From NCBI GenBank assembly GCA_002336915.1, contig DDET01000041.1, positions 1 through 64,000 on the forward strand: a stretch of 64,000 bases of DNA. Direction: 5' to 3'. Every line of letters starts with the position of its first letter. Position 1 is the stretch's first letter. The position numbers and the translations under genes are program-made. Below, piece by piece: positions 34,337 through 43,523 of the stretch. This DNA comes from Bacteroidetes bacterium UBA1947. Lineage in GTDB: Bacteria > Bacteroidota > Bacteroidia > Chitinophagales > Chitinophagaceae. The notes under the pieces were generated by a model. It was not told the DNA's origin. It worked only from the letters and a program-made list of their open reading frames with translations, and made no database searches.

Positions 34337-34370
34337 GAAGCCAAGCCATAAAGAGGCTTATATCAAGATA

Positions 34371-34402
34371 AAAAAAGAGAGGCTATATAGCCTCTCTTTT
34401 TT
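34371..34402. terminator. Rho-independent terminator of dnaK
   Basis: A perfect 15-bp stem (34371-34385 with 34388-34402) has A-rich left and T-rich right ends. A second, weaker hairpin (34406-34411 with 34423-34428) followed by T6 lies just downstream. Confidence 0.9.
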
Positions 34403-34460
34403 TATCGTACCTGAAAGCGACTGGTACGTTTTTTATGTCCTCCGGGTAAAACTACGTGTT

Positions 34461-34631
34461 ATGAAAGGGGCAAGAAATGAAAACAACATGCAAAGCAAAC
34501 AGAACAAGGTAAATCTAACAAAACCTGAGATTCGTGACGAGCTGGACAGCCGTAAAGAAAAAGAAGCCGGGTACACAGACCACAATAACAAGGCAGATAA
34601 AACTAAGAAGAACAAAAGAAAAGAAGGCTAG
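34461..34631 (+). CDS. Small, highly charged protein of unknown function
   Basis: A 56-codon frame (MKGARNENNMQSKQNKV ... KKNKRKEG) encodes a lysine/asparagine-rich peptide without signal peptide. The Met at 34488 is an alternative start. The segment LTKPEIRDELDSRKEKE looks like designed helix rather than random translation, and small Asp-Ser-Arg-containing basic proteins of this kind are common in this phylum. Still, no family is claimed. Confidence 0.45.
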   Translation: MKGARNENNMQSKQNKVNLTKPEIRDELDSRKEKEAGYTDHNNKADKTKKNKRKEG

Positions 34632-34668
34632 TATATAATAAGATACCTGCCCAAACGTTCTAATAACA

Positions 34669-35367
34669 ATGACTAAATCATTTTGTCTTTTAGTCTCCTT
34701 ACTAACGTTTGCCAGTCAGCCCTTATACGCCCAAAAGCTGCTCGGAAATATTGGATTGGGTATCGGGTATGATGTTTTCATACGCGATAAAAGAATACTG
34801 CCATACAGTGTCAAATGGCCTGCCAGGCCGGGCATGGGAGGCATGTTTGGTATTAAATACCTGCCTGAAAATGGCTTCGAAATATTTTTAAATGCTAATG
34901 TAGGCACGGTATATATTCAAATACCTGCTCCGGGCTACGGCAAAAGCAGGACCTACTTTAAGCAATTCCATTCCAATATCAGTATAGGTTCGGGCCCGCA
35001 AATAAAAACTGAAAGTCGTGGAACTTTCATTCCGTATGTGCAGCTCGGTGCCGGTTTCTACAGCGATTGGGGTGAACAATACAATAATCCAACAAATATT
35101 ACTGTACAAAAAAGGATGGGCTTGCCTGTTAGTGATACCTGGACGCTTATATGTGGCGCTGGTATAGATTGGCAAATAGGTAAAAGGCACCTGTCAGGCT
35201 TGAACCTGCAGGCATCTTTTACCCCAATGAATATCTATGAGGTAACACCGGAGTACGAGGTTTCAACTCCTGCAGGGTTATACGATATAAAATTACAGGG
35301 CAGGTTGCTGCAATTTATGCTCAGCTACAATACACACTTCAGCATCAAAAAATGGAACAGGATATAA
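34669..35367 (+). CDS. Outer-membrane beta-barrel-like protein
   Basis: The 232-residue protein has a signal peptide (residues 1-21, ending LYAQ) and then alternating beta strands with aromatic residues and glycine turns (LLGNIGLGIGYDVF, GPQIKTESRGTFIPYVQLG, FMLSYNTHFSIKKW). This pattern fits a small porin-fold or OmpW/OprF-like barrel. The terminal residue is not aromatic (WNRI), so membrane insertion is inferred. No operon partner is visible. Confidence 0.65.
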   Translation: MTKSFCLLVSLLTFASQPLYAQKLLGNIGLGIGYDVFIRDKRILPYSVKWPARPGMGGMFGIKYLPENGFEIFLNANVGTVYIQIPAPGYGKSRTYFKQFHSNISIGSGPQIKTESRGTFIPYVQLGAGFYSDWGEQYNNPTNITVQKRMGLPVSDTWTLICGAGIDWQIGKRHLSGLNLQASFTPMNIYEVTPEYEVSTPAGLYDIKLQGRLLQFMLSYNTHFSIKKWNRI

Positions 35368-35428
35368 ATCCGAATGGCTGCAAAGTGCAGCCATTCGATC
35401 TTTAAATAAGGCATTTGCGTCTGTTATT

Positions 35429-38400
35429 TTATCTCAACAGGTTGATATTACCCTGTTTCTCTACTACACCACCTTCGCGCAATGTCACACGCAGTATATA
35501 CAGGTAAGATTCCGTAGGTTGTGCCTGGCCTTTGAAAGTACCGTCCCAACCGATAGACTTATCTCTTGATTCAAACACCAGCTGTCCCCACCTGTTGTAT
35601 ATTTTCAGGTCCATTTTTTCTATGCCCGGACCTCTTACGTATAGTACATCATTATTGCCATCGCCATTGGGGGTAAATGCCGTAGGTATGTCAGCAATAG
35701 GCTGTATCAAAGCACCGACATCTTTACATACAGTATCGGGGCAGTTGTCGCTATTATTGGCTATAAGACATACGTTAAATGTTCCAGTCCAATCGTAAAG
35801 GCGAATGGGGTCTTTTTCAGTGCTGCTAAGACCATCGCCGTAGGACCAGTTATAAATGCTTGACCGAACAGACTGATTGGTGAATACTATCGGCTGGTTC
35901 TTTTCAGGAGGTACCGGAGCAAAATCAAATGCGGCGTGCGCATGATACCTCACGTGTACGCTTCCCTTTGCAGTATCGGTACCGTTGCAGGATTGAGGAT
36001 CTATTGCCACCAGGACGACATTGTAGTCTCCACCTGTGTCGTAAGTATGGTTAACCAGCCTGGCGGTATCCGTATTGCCATCACCAAAATCCCATAACCA
36101 TGATTTACCATTCTCTGTTAAGTTATAAAAAGGTATCAGGCCATCACCACATACATCGGGATGCGAGAACACTGCCTTGATGGTATAGCTGTTCAACAAT
36201 ACCGTCTTCGTAATCGAGTCTACTTTATTACATGAAGTGCTGTCCCTTACCACAAGGGTAACATCATAAGAACCCATACCGCCGTAATAATGTATGGGTG
36301 GCGTAGTACCGGAATAGTATGTATTATCACCCAGGTTCCAGAAATATTGACTAGCAGAACTTGTGGCCAGGGAATAATTATCAAATTTAACGCGGTATGG
36401 ATTACAGCTATCCAGTGTAGTAGGTACAAAATCACTTTTTACCTGTCCTGAATCAACCCTTATATAAAGGTGAGTTGTATCTTTTGATTTACAGGCAGAA
36501 GGGTTACTGCTCTGTGCCACCAAAGTAACTGTGTGTATCCCTTTAAGTATAAAGGTGTGCGATGGTGCCGCTACTGTACTTACAGGCGTGTTATCACCAA
36601 AATCCCAAACATATGAATCTGCATTTACCGAGTTGTTATTAAACTGAACAATATAGGGTGAACAACCGGGACTGTCGGGTTGCGCAGATGCTACTGCTGC
36701 AACATTGAAAGTGCTGAATGTGACAGTGGTAGTAAAGGTGTCTATTTTGTTGCAGGTATTTACGTCGGAAGCGATAAGCCGTACAACGTATGTGCCTATT
36801 GCGGGATAGGTATGCAGTGGAGGAGTAATGCCTGTAAATGAAGTAGCATCACCGAAATCCCAATTGAATACTGCCCATGGCGTTATTACAGAAGAAGCAT
36901 TACCAAACTGTACCGTGTACGGGCCGCAACTATCTAATATAGTATAACTAATGTTGGCATTGATATTTGCTGTGTCCACCTTCACATTTACATATGCGGT
37001 GTCTTTTGTTTTGCATGCGGAAGGATTGTTGCTTTGCGCTATCAAGCGGGCTGTATGCAAGCCGAAAATAGTATAGGTATGGCTTGGTGCTGTAAGTGTA
37101 CTACCCGGTGTGAGGTCACCAAAATCCCAGGTATATGAATTAGCATTAACAGAATTATTTACAAACTGCACCAGGAAAGGTGCGCAGCCTTCCGTATCGG
37201 GTGTAACGGCAGCTGCTGCTGTAACATCGAAAGTAGTAAATGCGACTGGTTTGATGATCGTGTCCTTCTTATTGCAGGTCGTGCTATCCGTTACTATGAG
37301 CCTTACATTGTAGGTACCTATGGCAGGGAAAGTATGCAGTGGAGGAGTGGGGCCGTTATAGGTGGTAAGGTCGCCAAAATCCCATGCATATTGGGTTTGT
37401 GCAGTAGTGTAAGGGCAAGTTTGCGTAAACTGGGCCCTGTATGGGTTACAACTATCCGTTACCACAAAAGAAAAATCTGCATAAATATCAGCAGTGTCTA
37501 TTCGCACATGCAGGTAAGTGGTATCTTTTGATTTGCAGGCGGAAGGGCTGTTGCTCTGTGCTATTAACCGTACCGTATGCAGGCCTGCTTGTGTATAAAC
37601 ATGTGAGGGCGCAATGGTATTATTGACGGGCGAGCCATCACCAAAATCCCAGGTGTACGAAGTAGCGTTGAGAGATGTGTTCTGGAACTGAACGGTGAAG
37701 GGTGAACAGCCTGCAGTATCGCCCGCTATCGACGCATTTGCATCAACATTGAAAGTAGTGAAGCCAACCGTTTTGATCATGGTATCAATACCTGCACAGA
37801 GTGCATTGGGATCAGTACAGATCAGGCGAACTGTATAAGTGCCCAGGGTAGCATAGTTATGGACCGGTGGTGTGTGGCCATTGTATGTGGTAAGATCACC
37901 AAAATCCCAGGCATATGTGGTAGAAGCGGTGGTGTCGGACGAAGTGTTAGTAAACCTGGCCCTGTACGGATTACAACTATCCAATACCTGTATCGCAAAA
38001 TCACTTTGCAGGTTCGTTGTATCCACTGTTATGGTAAGGTATGTTGTATCGTGGGCGATGCAGGCCGTGGTGCTGGCTGCGGCCAGCATAACGGTAAAAG
38101 TACCGCCGGTAGTATAAGTATGTGAAGGAGCAGTTAAAGTACTGATCGGGGAGCCATCGCCAAAATCCCATACGTATGAGGTAGCACTCGTGGAATTATT
38201 TACGAACTGCACATTAAGCGGTGCGCAGCCCTGGACAGCAGGGGAACCTGCGGCTACAGCATGCACCGCCATCACATCGAATGATATCTTCATTGTCACC
38301 AAGTTATAACCGTCGCCATTGGTGGTACTATACGCGGTGGGGGTAACCGGGAAAACCGGGGAACCACAACATATACCCTGGTAGATGATACCTCTCTTAT

Positions 38401-40426
38401 CAAAACGGCTTGTGCCGCCATCTACGTGATCACCATTTATCCCATAGTAGGTACCCAGGGATAAGGTGGCCATGTTGGGTGTAAACACAATAAAATAAAA
38501 TCCTGAGGTGGTGGCCTGCAGTGGATTGGGCGACAAAGGCATATTAGGTACCGAACCGAAGCCCGACACATATATGTTAGAACAAGAATCGACAAGGAAG
38601 GCTGTGGGTGCCAACTGGGTAGCAGTACCATTACCAAATACTGTTGACACAAGATTTGTGGTAAGATCATTATCCATTTTGATAATGAAGTTGTGCGAAT
38701 TTGCATTCGAATAAACACCCGGCGAAACCGGGAAGGAACCATCACTCTGGCCCGTCGCATATACAAAGCCATTTACATCCTGCTGGACGCCGTAACACTG
38801 GTCATAAACGGAGGTGCCGACAAAGGTACTCCTCTCGAACGTGTAATTGCCGCCATTTATGAAACGACAAACAAATCCATCAACGGAGCCACCCTGGTAG
38901 CTGGCCTGGTAGGCGCCTACCGAAGCAGGGAAATTGCTGCTGGTAGTGCCACCGGAAATAAAGATATGGCCTTGGGAATTATCGAGTAAAATATTGTAGA
39001 CGGCGTCTTCACCGCTGCCACCTATATAGGTGCTCCAAATTAACGATGACAAGTCGTAATTCATTTTGAAAACCACACCGTCCTGACCGCCTATAAGATT
39101 TTGCTGGTAGGCAGTAGCAGCCGTAACAGGAAAATTGGTTGAGTGTGTATTGCCCGCCACAAGCACATTACCTGCATTGTCGGAGATCACTTCTCCCTTA
39201 TAAGCATCGCCATAATTATGAGACAGGGGCGAGGTATTACCGCCATCCATGGCACTGCCGCCAATATAGGTAGATCCTATCAGCGCTGTGCCGGCGGGAT
39301 TGAATTTAGTAACAAACAGATCTTGCCCACCGTTATTTGTATTGTCGTAAGCAGTGGCCGACGTAGGAAAATTGTTTGAATTAGTAACGCCGGTAACTAC
39401 TAAGTTACCTGAAGGGTCTACAACTAAACTATGTGGTTGTTCGCTACTGTTGCCGCCAAGGTAGGTGCCAAATAGCTGGGTGCTGCCGTCAGACGAATAT
39501 TTGGAGAGGTTCACGTCCACATTCCCCCCGAAAGTGCTTTGGAAAGCACCTATTGTTACCGGGTATCCGGACCCAAAAACCTCGCCTGCACCATATCCAT
39601 TACCCTGGTCATCATAAGTGGCAGAAAAACCATAGTTAGATACCGTGGACCCTGAATAAGTTGCAAAGATGACAGTGGGATCGATGACCAGTGGGAGGGC
39701 CCTGTTATAACCATCCGGGAAAAAGTAGTTAACTACATTATCGCCCACTTTATATGCACAGGCCACCTTTTTTCTTTCGCCATTAATTTCCTGGTATGCA
39801 TACGGCTCCAGTTCTTCAACGGTACGCAAAGAGGTTTTGATGAACAGCTTGCCATTCTTTGTTTTTACACCATCAGTACCCAGGTATCTCAGCCTGATAA
39901 GATTGGGGTCTGCACCCGGAGCTACAGTAAAATCATATGTAAACCTGTGATTGTCGGAACGGAAACGAACATTGACCCCCGGATATATTTCACTATAGTC
40001 TACACTTGTAAATGGGTGGATATTGCTCTTCCAATGCGCAGGATCACTACCCAGGAAGTAGTTATAATATACAGATTGCGGGTCATTGCCGGTCACCTTT
40101 GAGGGCTTTTTGGCACCCTCAAAGATCATCTTATAGGCATGAAATTTCAGTACAGGATCAAGCGTTTTATCATGAATACATTCATGTACTTTTTCTGCGT
40201 TAGCCTCATCGCTAAGCACATAGGTTACTCCCGTATTTTCCAGGAATATACCCCCATCTTTAACATCAACGTGGTAAAGTGAGGGGTCGATCCATTGACC
40301 CTTATTGGCAACAAATTCCAATCCCTTGGACTTGGGAGCAAAAGTTATCGCATTTTTTGCCGGGGTAGCAAATGCAAAAGTGGAAAGAACCAGGCAAGCC
40401 TGTAATACAAAGTATTTTTTCTTCAT
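35429..40426 (-). CDS. Giant T9SS type B cargo: DUF7948-like N-domain, SBBP propeller repeats, ten PKD domains
   Basis: The 1665-residue protein has a signal peptide (residues 1-20), a DUF7948-type N-terminal module (FVANKGQWIDPSLYHVDVKD), SBBP-type repeats (~250-700: TYLGGNSSEQPHSLVVDPSG, TYIGGSGEDAVYNILLD) and then about ten PKD domains with WDFGD motifs. The first eight PKDs alternate between two types: one beginning GCxPxxVQF, the other DSCNPYR, giving four pairs of ~145 residues. Two further PKDs precede the type B sorting domain (IPTAFTPNGDGNNDVL, WDGTFKG). It should be a surface-anchored adhesin-like or matrix protein. Confidence 0.9.
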   Translation of the reverse strand: MKKKYFVLQACLVLSTFAFATPAKNAITFAPKSKGLEFVANKGQWIDPSLYHVDVKDGGIFLENTGVTYVLSDEANAEKVHECIHDKTLDPVLKFHAYKMIFEGAKKPSKVTGNDPQSVYYNYFLGSDPAHWKSNIHPFTSVDYSEIYPGVNVRFRSDNHRFTYDFTVAPGADPNLIRLRYLGTDGVKTKNGKLFIKTSLRTVEELEPYAYQEINGERKKVACAYKVGDNVVNYFFPDGYNRALPLVIDPTVIFATYSGSTVSNYGFSATYDDQGNGYGAGEVFGSGYPVTIGAFQSTFGGNVDVNLSKYSSDGSTQLFGTYLGGNSSEQPHSLVVDPSGNLVVTGVTNSNNFPTSATAYDNTNNGGQDLFVTKFNPAGTALIGSTYIGGSAMDGGNTSPLSHNYGDAYKGEVISDNAGNVLVAGNTHSTNFPVTAATAYQQNLIGGQDGVVFKMNYDLSSLIWSTYIGGSGEDAVYNILLDNSQGHIFISGGTTSSNFPASVGAYQASYQGGSVDGFVCRFINGGNYTFERSTFVGTSVYDQCYGVQQDVNGFVYATGQSDGSFPVSPGVYSNANSHNFIIKMDNDLTTNLVSTVFGNGTATQLAPTAFLVDSCSNIYVSGFGSVPNMPLSPNPLQATTSGFYFIVFTPNMATLSLGTYYGINGDHVDGGTSRFDKRGIIYQGICCGSPVFPVTPTAYSTTNGDGYNLVTMKISFDVMAVHAVAAGSPAVQGCAPLNVQFVNNSTSATSYVWDFGDGSPISTLTAPSHTYTTGGTFTVMLAAASTTACIAHDTTYLTITVDTTNLQSDFAIQVLDSCNPYRARFTNTSSDTTASTTYAWDFGDLTTYNGHTPPVHNYATLGTYTVRLICTDPNALCAGIDTMIKTVGFTTFNVDANASIAGDTAGCSPFTVQFQNTSLNATSYTWDFGDGSPVNNTIAPSHVYTQAGLHTVRLIAQSNSPSACKSKDTTYLHVRIDTADIYADFSFVVTDSCNPYRAQFTQTCPYTTAQTQYAWDFGDLTTYNGPTPPLHTFPAIGTYNVRLIVTDSTTCNKKDTIIKPVAFTTFDVTAAAAVTPDTEGCAPFLVQFVNNSVNANSYTWDFGDLTPGSTLTAPSHTYTIFGLHTARLIAQSNNPSACKTKDTAYVNVKVDTANINANISYTILDSCGPYTVQFGNASSVITPWAVFNWDFGDATSFTGITPPLHTYPAIGTYVVRLIASDVNTCNKIDTFTTTVTFSTFNVAAVASAQPDSPGCSPYIVQFNNNSVNADSYVWDFGDNTPVSTVAAPSHTFILKGIHTVTLVAQSSNPSACKSKDTTHLYIRVDSGQVKSDFVPTTLDSCNPYRVKFDNYSLATSSASQYFWNLGDNTYYSGTTPPIHYYGGMGSYDVTLVVRDSTSCNKVDSITKTVLLNSYTIKAVFSHPDVCGDGLIPFYNLTENGKSWLWDFGDGNTDTARLVNHTYDTGGDYNVVLVAIDPQSCNGTDTAKGSVHVRYHAHAAFDFAPVPPEKNQPIVFTNQSVRSSIYNWSYGDGLSSTEKDPIRLYDWTGTFNVCLIANNSDNCPDTVCKDVGALIQPIADIPTAFTPNGDGNNDVLYVRGPGIEKMDLKIYNRWGQLVFESRDKSIGWDGTFKGQAQPTESYLYILRVTLREGGVVEKQGNINLLR

Positions 40427-40537
40427 ACGCGTAAGTTAAGCAGGTATATACTACAATATAGACGGGCTTGGTACATTAAGGGTTTGTCAAATTAGTAAAT
40501 TTGACTGATATAATAAAAAATATCTGTTGAAGCTTGT

Positions 40538-41029
40538 TTATTTCCTGAGAAAAGCGGTAAAATCGGTTTCGGGTATCTTTTCAAGCCCCATCTGCCGCAG
40601 CATTGTTACCAGCTGCCCGCGATGATAGGTGCTATGATTGAAAACGTGCTGCAGGGCTTCACATACTGAATTCTTAAATGATTTTTTTTCTGAATTGTAA
40701 TACTGGAACACATGTTCCAGCGCTTTATCATCGTATTGGCGGTCTATAAAGTCTATCAGTACCTGCGATACCTGCTGCCAATCGGTACAAGCTTCTTCAA
40801 ATGTCCCCTTGAACACATAAGGCATATATACAGGCTGCTCGGTAAGCTGCAGGCGTTGTAACCAAAGAAATTCTGCTCCCCATATATGGTAAGTGGTGTC
40901 CCGGAGTGAGGGAAAGCTGCTTATGATCTCTTTGTCAAGCTTTTCATCTTCGAGTTTCAACATTACATCTATGAGTCGCTTATTGGCCCACAGATTATAC
41001 TTTGCCATCTGTAACAATAATTCCTTCAT
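40538..41029 (-). CDS. DinB-family protein
   Basis: The 163-residue four-helix protein shows the DinB pattern MAKYNLWANKRLIDVM, a His in TTYHIWGAE and the C-terminal metal-binding motif HVFNHSTYHRGQL. DinB/BSTH-type proteins bind a divalent metal and some transfer thiols such as bacillithiol, but no substrate can be assigned. An internal Met at residue 8 is an alternative start. It diverges from the PLP enzyme gene with only 38 nt between start codons. Confidence 0.88.
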   Translation of the reverse strand: MKELLLQMAKYNLWANKRLIDVMLKLEDEKLDKEIISSFPSLRDTTYHIWGAEFLWLQRLQLTEQPVYMPYVFKGTFEEACTDWQQVSQVLIDFIDRQYDDKALEHVFQYYNSEKKSFKNSVCEALQHVFNHSTYHRGQLVTMLRQMGLEKIPETDFTAFLRK

Positions 41030-41067
41030 CTTATATCGTAAATTGCAACAAAATTAGCATACCTGCA

Positions 41068-42291
41068 ATGGATGAAGCAAATAATTCACAAGGTTTTGAA
41101 ACCTTGTGCATTCACGGGGGGCACAAACAGGAAAGCAACCGTGCGCACCTGACCCCCATATACGCCACAAGCACCTATGCCTTTGACAGTGCCGAGCATG
41201 GCGCAGCGCTTTTTAAAGGAGAAGAACAGGGATATATCTACGGGCGTTACGGCAATCCCACCATCAGCGAAGCGGAAGAACGCATTGCCCTGATGGAAGC
41301 ATATGGTCTTAAAGACAGCCAGGGGAATCCCTTGAAGCTAAAAGCACTCCTGCATTCATCGGGCATGGCTGCTATAACTACCATGTTGTTGAGTAATGTA
41401 AAAGCAGGCGATAAAGTAATTACCCACCAATCTTTATACGGCGGCACACAGGAAATGATGGATAAAGTACTGCCCGGACTGGGTATTACAGCTATCCAGA
41501 TGGATTTCAAAGACATCAATAAAGTTGAGGAAGCCATAAAAGCTAACCCAGGCATCAGCCTTATGTACCTGGAAACGCCCGCCAACCCTACCCTACAGTG
41601 CGTGGACATTGAGCAACTGGCGTCTTTGGGAAAAACATACGAACTGACCGTTTGCGTTGACAATACATTTGCTACACCCTACCTGCAACAGCCATTTAAG
41701 TATGATGTGGATTTTGTAATGCACTCCACCACAAAATTTCTCAACGGGCATGGCACTGCTATAGGCGGTATAGTGATAGGTCGCGACCTGGAAAAAATGA
41801 ATACAAAAGTTACCAAGATGTACCGGCTACTGGGTGGTAACAGTAATGCGTTTGATGCGTTCTTATTGACCAATGGCCTGCGCACTTTCCCCTTGCGTAT
41901 GGAAAGGCATTGCAGCAATGCTGAACAAGTAGCTAATTATTTAACACAGCACCCTGCAGTGGCTCAAGTTAATTACTTAGGCCTGGGCTCCCACCCCGAC
42001 CATGAACTGGCTAAAAGGCAAATGAAAAATGCGGGTGCGATGCTAAGCTTTGAACTCAAGGGGGGTTACGATGCGGGGGTAAAATTCATCAACGGTTTGA
42101 AAATGTGTGTAAGCGCCACATCGCTCGGTGCATGCGATACACTTATCTCCCACCCCGCTTCCACATCGCATGTAGTGGTACCAAGAGAAAAGAGACTGGA
42201 ATTTGGCATTACTGATGGGCTAATAAGAATGAGTGTAGGAATAGAAACAGTATCAGATATAATCAACGATTTAGAACAAGCAATCAGCTAA
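41068..42291 (+). CDS. Trans-sulfuration family PLP enzyme (methionine gamma-lyase or sulfhydrylase type)
   Basis: The start is the ATG at 41068 (MDEANNSQGFETLCIHGG), giving 407 residues. The Cys/Met-metabolism PLP fold is clear: PIYATSTYAF, YGRYGNPTISEAE, HSSGMAAI, VDNTFATPYLQQP, and the cofactor lysine in HSTTKFLNGHGTAIGG. It could be methionine gamma-lyase, O-acylhomoserine sulfhydrylase or cystathionine gamma-synthase; the sequence alone does not decide. It is separated by 5 nt from the thiolase gene and probably co-transcribed with it. Confidence 0.87.
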   Translation: MDEANNSQGFETLCIHGGHKQESNRAHLTPIYATSTYAFDSAEHGAALFKGEEQGYIYGRYGNPTISEAEERIALMEAYGLKDSQGNPLKLKALLHSSGMAAITTMLLSNVKAGDKVITHQSLYGGTQEMMDKVLPGLGITAIQMDFKDINKVEEAIKANPGISLMYLETPANPTLQCVDIEQLASLGKTYELTVCVDNTFATPYLQQPFKYDVDFVMHSTTKFLNGHGTAIGGIVIGRDLEKMNTKVTKMYRLLGGNSNAFDAFLLTNGLRTFPLRMERHCSNAEQVANYLTQHPAVAQVNYLGLGSHPDHELAKRQMKNAGAMLSFELKGGYDAGVKFINGLKMCVSATSLGACDTLISHPASTSHVVVPREKRLEFGITDGLIRMSVGIETVSDIINDLEQAIS

Positions 42292-42296
42292 TCAAT

Positions 42297-43493
42297 ATGA
42301 GTACAGCATATGTTATAGATGCAGTAAGGACACCTATCGGAAAATACGGAGGGAGCTTATCAACGGTACGGCCCGACGACTTACTGGCACATGTAATAAA
42401 GAAACTAATAGAGCGCAATCCGGGTGTAGATGTAAATGCTATTGAAGATGTAATAGCCGGTGCAGCTAATCAATCGGGCGAGGACAACAGGAATGTAGCC
42501 CGCATGGCTGCATTGCTGGCAGGCTTGCCAACTACCGTGGGTGGCAATACTGTGAACCGCCTTTGTGCTTCGGGTCTCCAGGCCATTATGGATGCATCGC
42601 GCGCGATAATGTGCGGGGATGGTGACATATACATTGCGGGTGGTGTGGAGAGTATGACACGCGCTCCCTTTGTAATGCCAAAAGCTGATGGGCCTTTTTC
42701 ACGAAAGGCAGAAGTGTTTGACACAACGATGGGCTGGCGTTTTATCAACAGCAAACTAAGCGAGTTGTACCATCCTTATACCATGGGCGAAACTGCTGAA
42801 AACGTAGCTGAACAATGGAACGTGACACGCGAAGAGCAAGACCAATTCGCCTACAACACACAGGAGAAATATGCAGCCGCAGCAGCTTCAGGAAAATTCA
42901 TTGATGAGATCGTACCCGTGACTGTTGACCTTGGGAAGGGCAAAACAAATGTCTTTGCAGCAGATGAACATCCCCGCCAATCGACACTCGAAAAGCTTGC
43001 AGAACTGAAGCCTGCCTTTAAAAAGAACGGCACAGTAACAGCCGGCAATTCAAGTGGCATTAATGATGGCGCGGCAGCCCTGTTGCTGGCTTCCGAAGAT
43101 GCAGTGAAAAAATACGGACTGAAACCGATCGCTAAAATAAAATCTATGGCTATTGCAGGAGTAGACCCTGCAGTTATGGGCGTAGGACCTGTGCCGGCTA
43201 CACTAAAGGCATTGCAACGTGCGGGGCTTGAAGTAGCTGATCTTGATCTTGTAGAACTAAATGAGGCTTTTGCATCACAAAGTATTGCCTGCATACGCGA
43301 CCTGGGTTTGGAATCGGCAAAAGTGAATGTGAACGGCGGCGCAATTGCACTAGGCCACCCATTGGGCTGTAGTGGTGCACGTATCAGTACCACACTCATC
43401 TATGAACTGAGGCGCAGGAAAGCTAAATACGGCCTGGCAACAATGTGCATAGGTGTAGGACAGGGATCGGCTATTATTTATGAAGCGCTGTAG
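42297..43493 (+). CDS. Thiolase, acetyl-CoA acyltransferase (3-oxoadipyl-CoA-like)
   Basis: The 398-residue enzyme has the full thiolase active site: Cys in VNRLCASGLQA (about residue 89), His in GGAIALGHPLGCSGAR, and Cys in CIGVGQG near the end. The TMGWRFIN and MGETAENVAEQWNVTREEQD segments resemble PcaF/PaaJ-type 3-oxoadipyl-CoA thiolases. It cleaves or condenses 3-ketoacyl-CoA with CoA in the cytoplasm. It sits between the PLP lyase and the ACMSD-type decarboxylase, which suggests amino-acid catabolism. Confidence 0.9.
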   Translation: MSTAYVIDAVRTPIGKYGGSLSTVRPDDLLAHVIKKLIERNPGVDVNAIEDVIAGAANQSGEDNRNVARMAALLAGLPTTVGGNTVNRLCASGLQAIMDASRAIMCGDGDIYIAGGVESMTRAPFVMPKADGPFSRKAEVFDTTMGWRFINSKLSELYHPYTMGETAENVAEQWNVTREEQDQFAYNTQEKYAAAAASGKFIDEIVPVTVDLGKGKTNVFAADEHPRQSTLEKLAELKPAFKKNGTVTAGNSSGINDGAAALLLASEDAVKKYGLKPIAKIKSMAIAGVDPAVMGVGPVPATLKALQRAGLEVADLDLVELNEAFASQSIACIRDLGLESAKVNVNGGAIALGHPLGCSGARISTTLIYELRRRKAKYGLATMCIGVGQGSAIIYEAL

Positions 43494-43523
43494 ATTTTTG
43501 TTTTTGACTTTTAACTTTTGACT

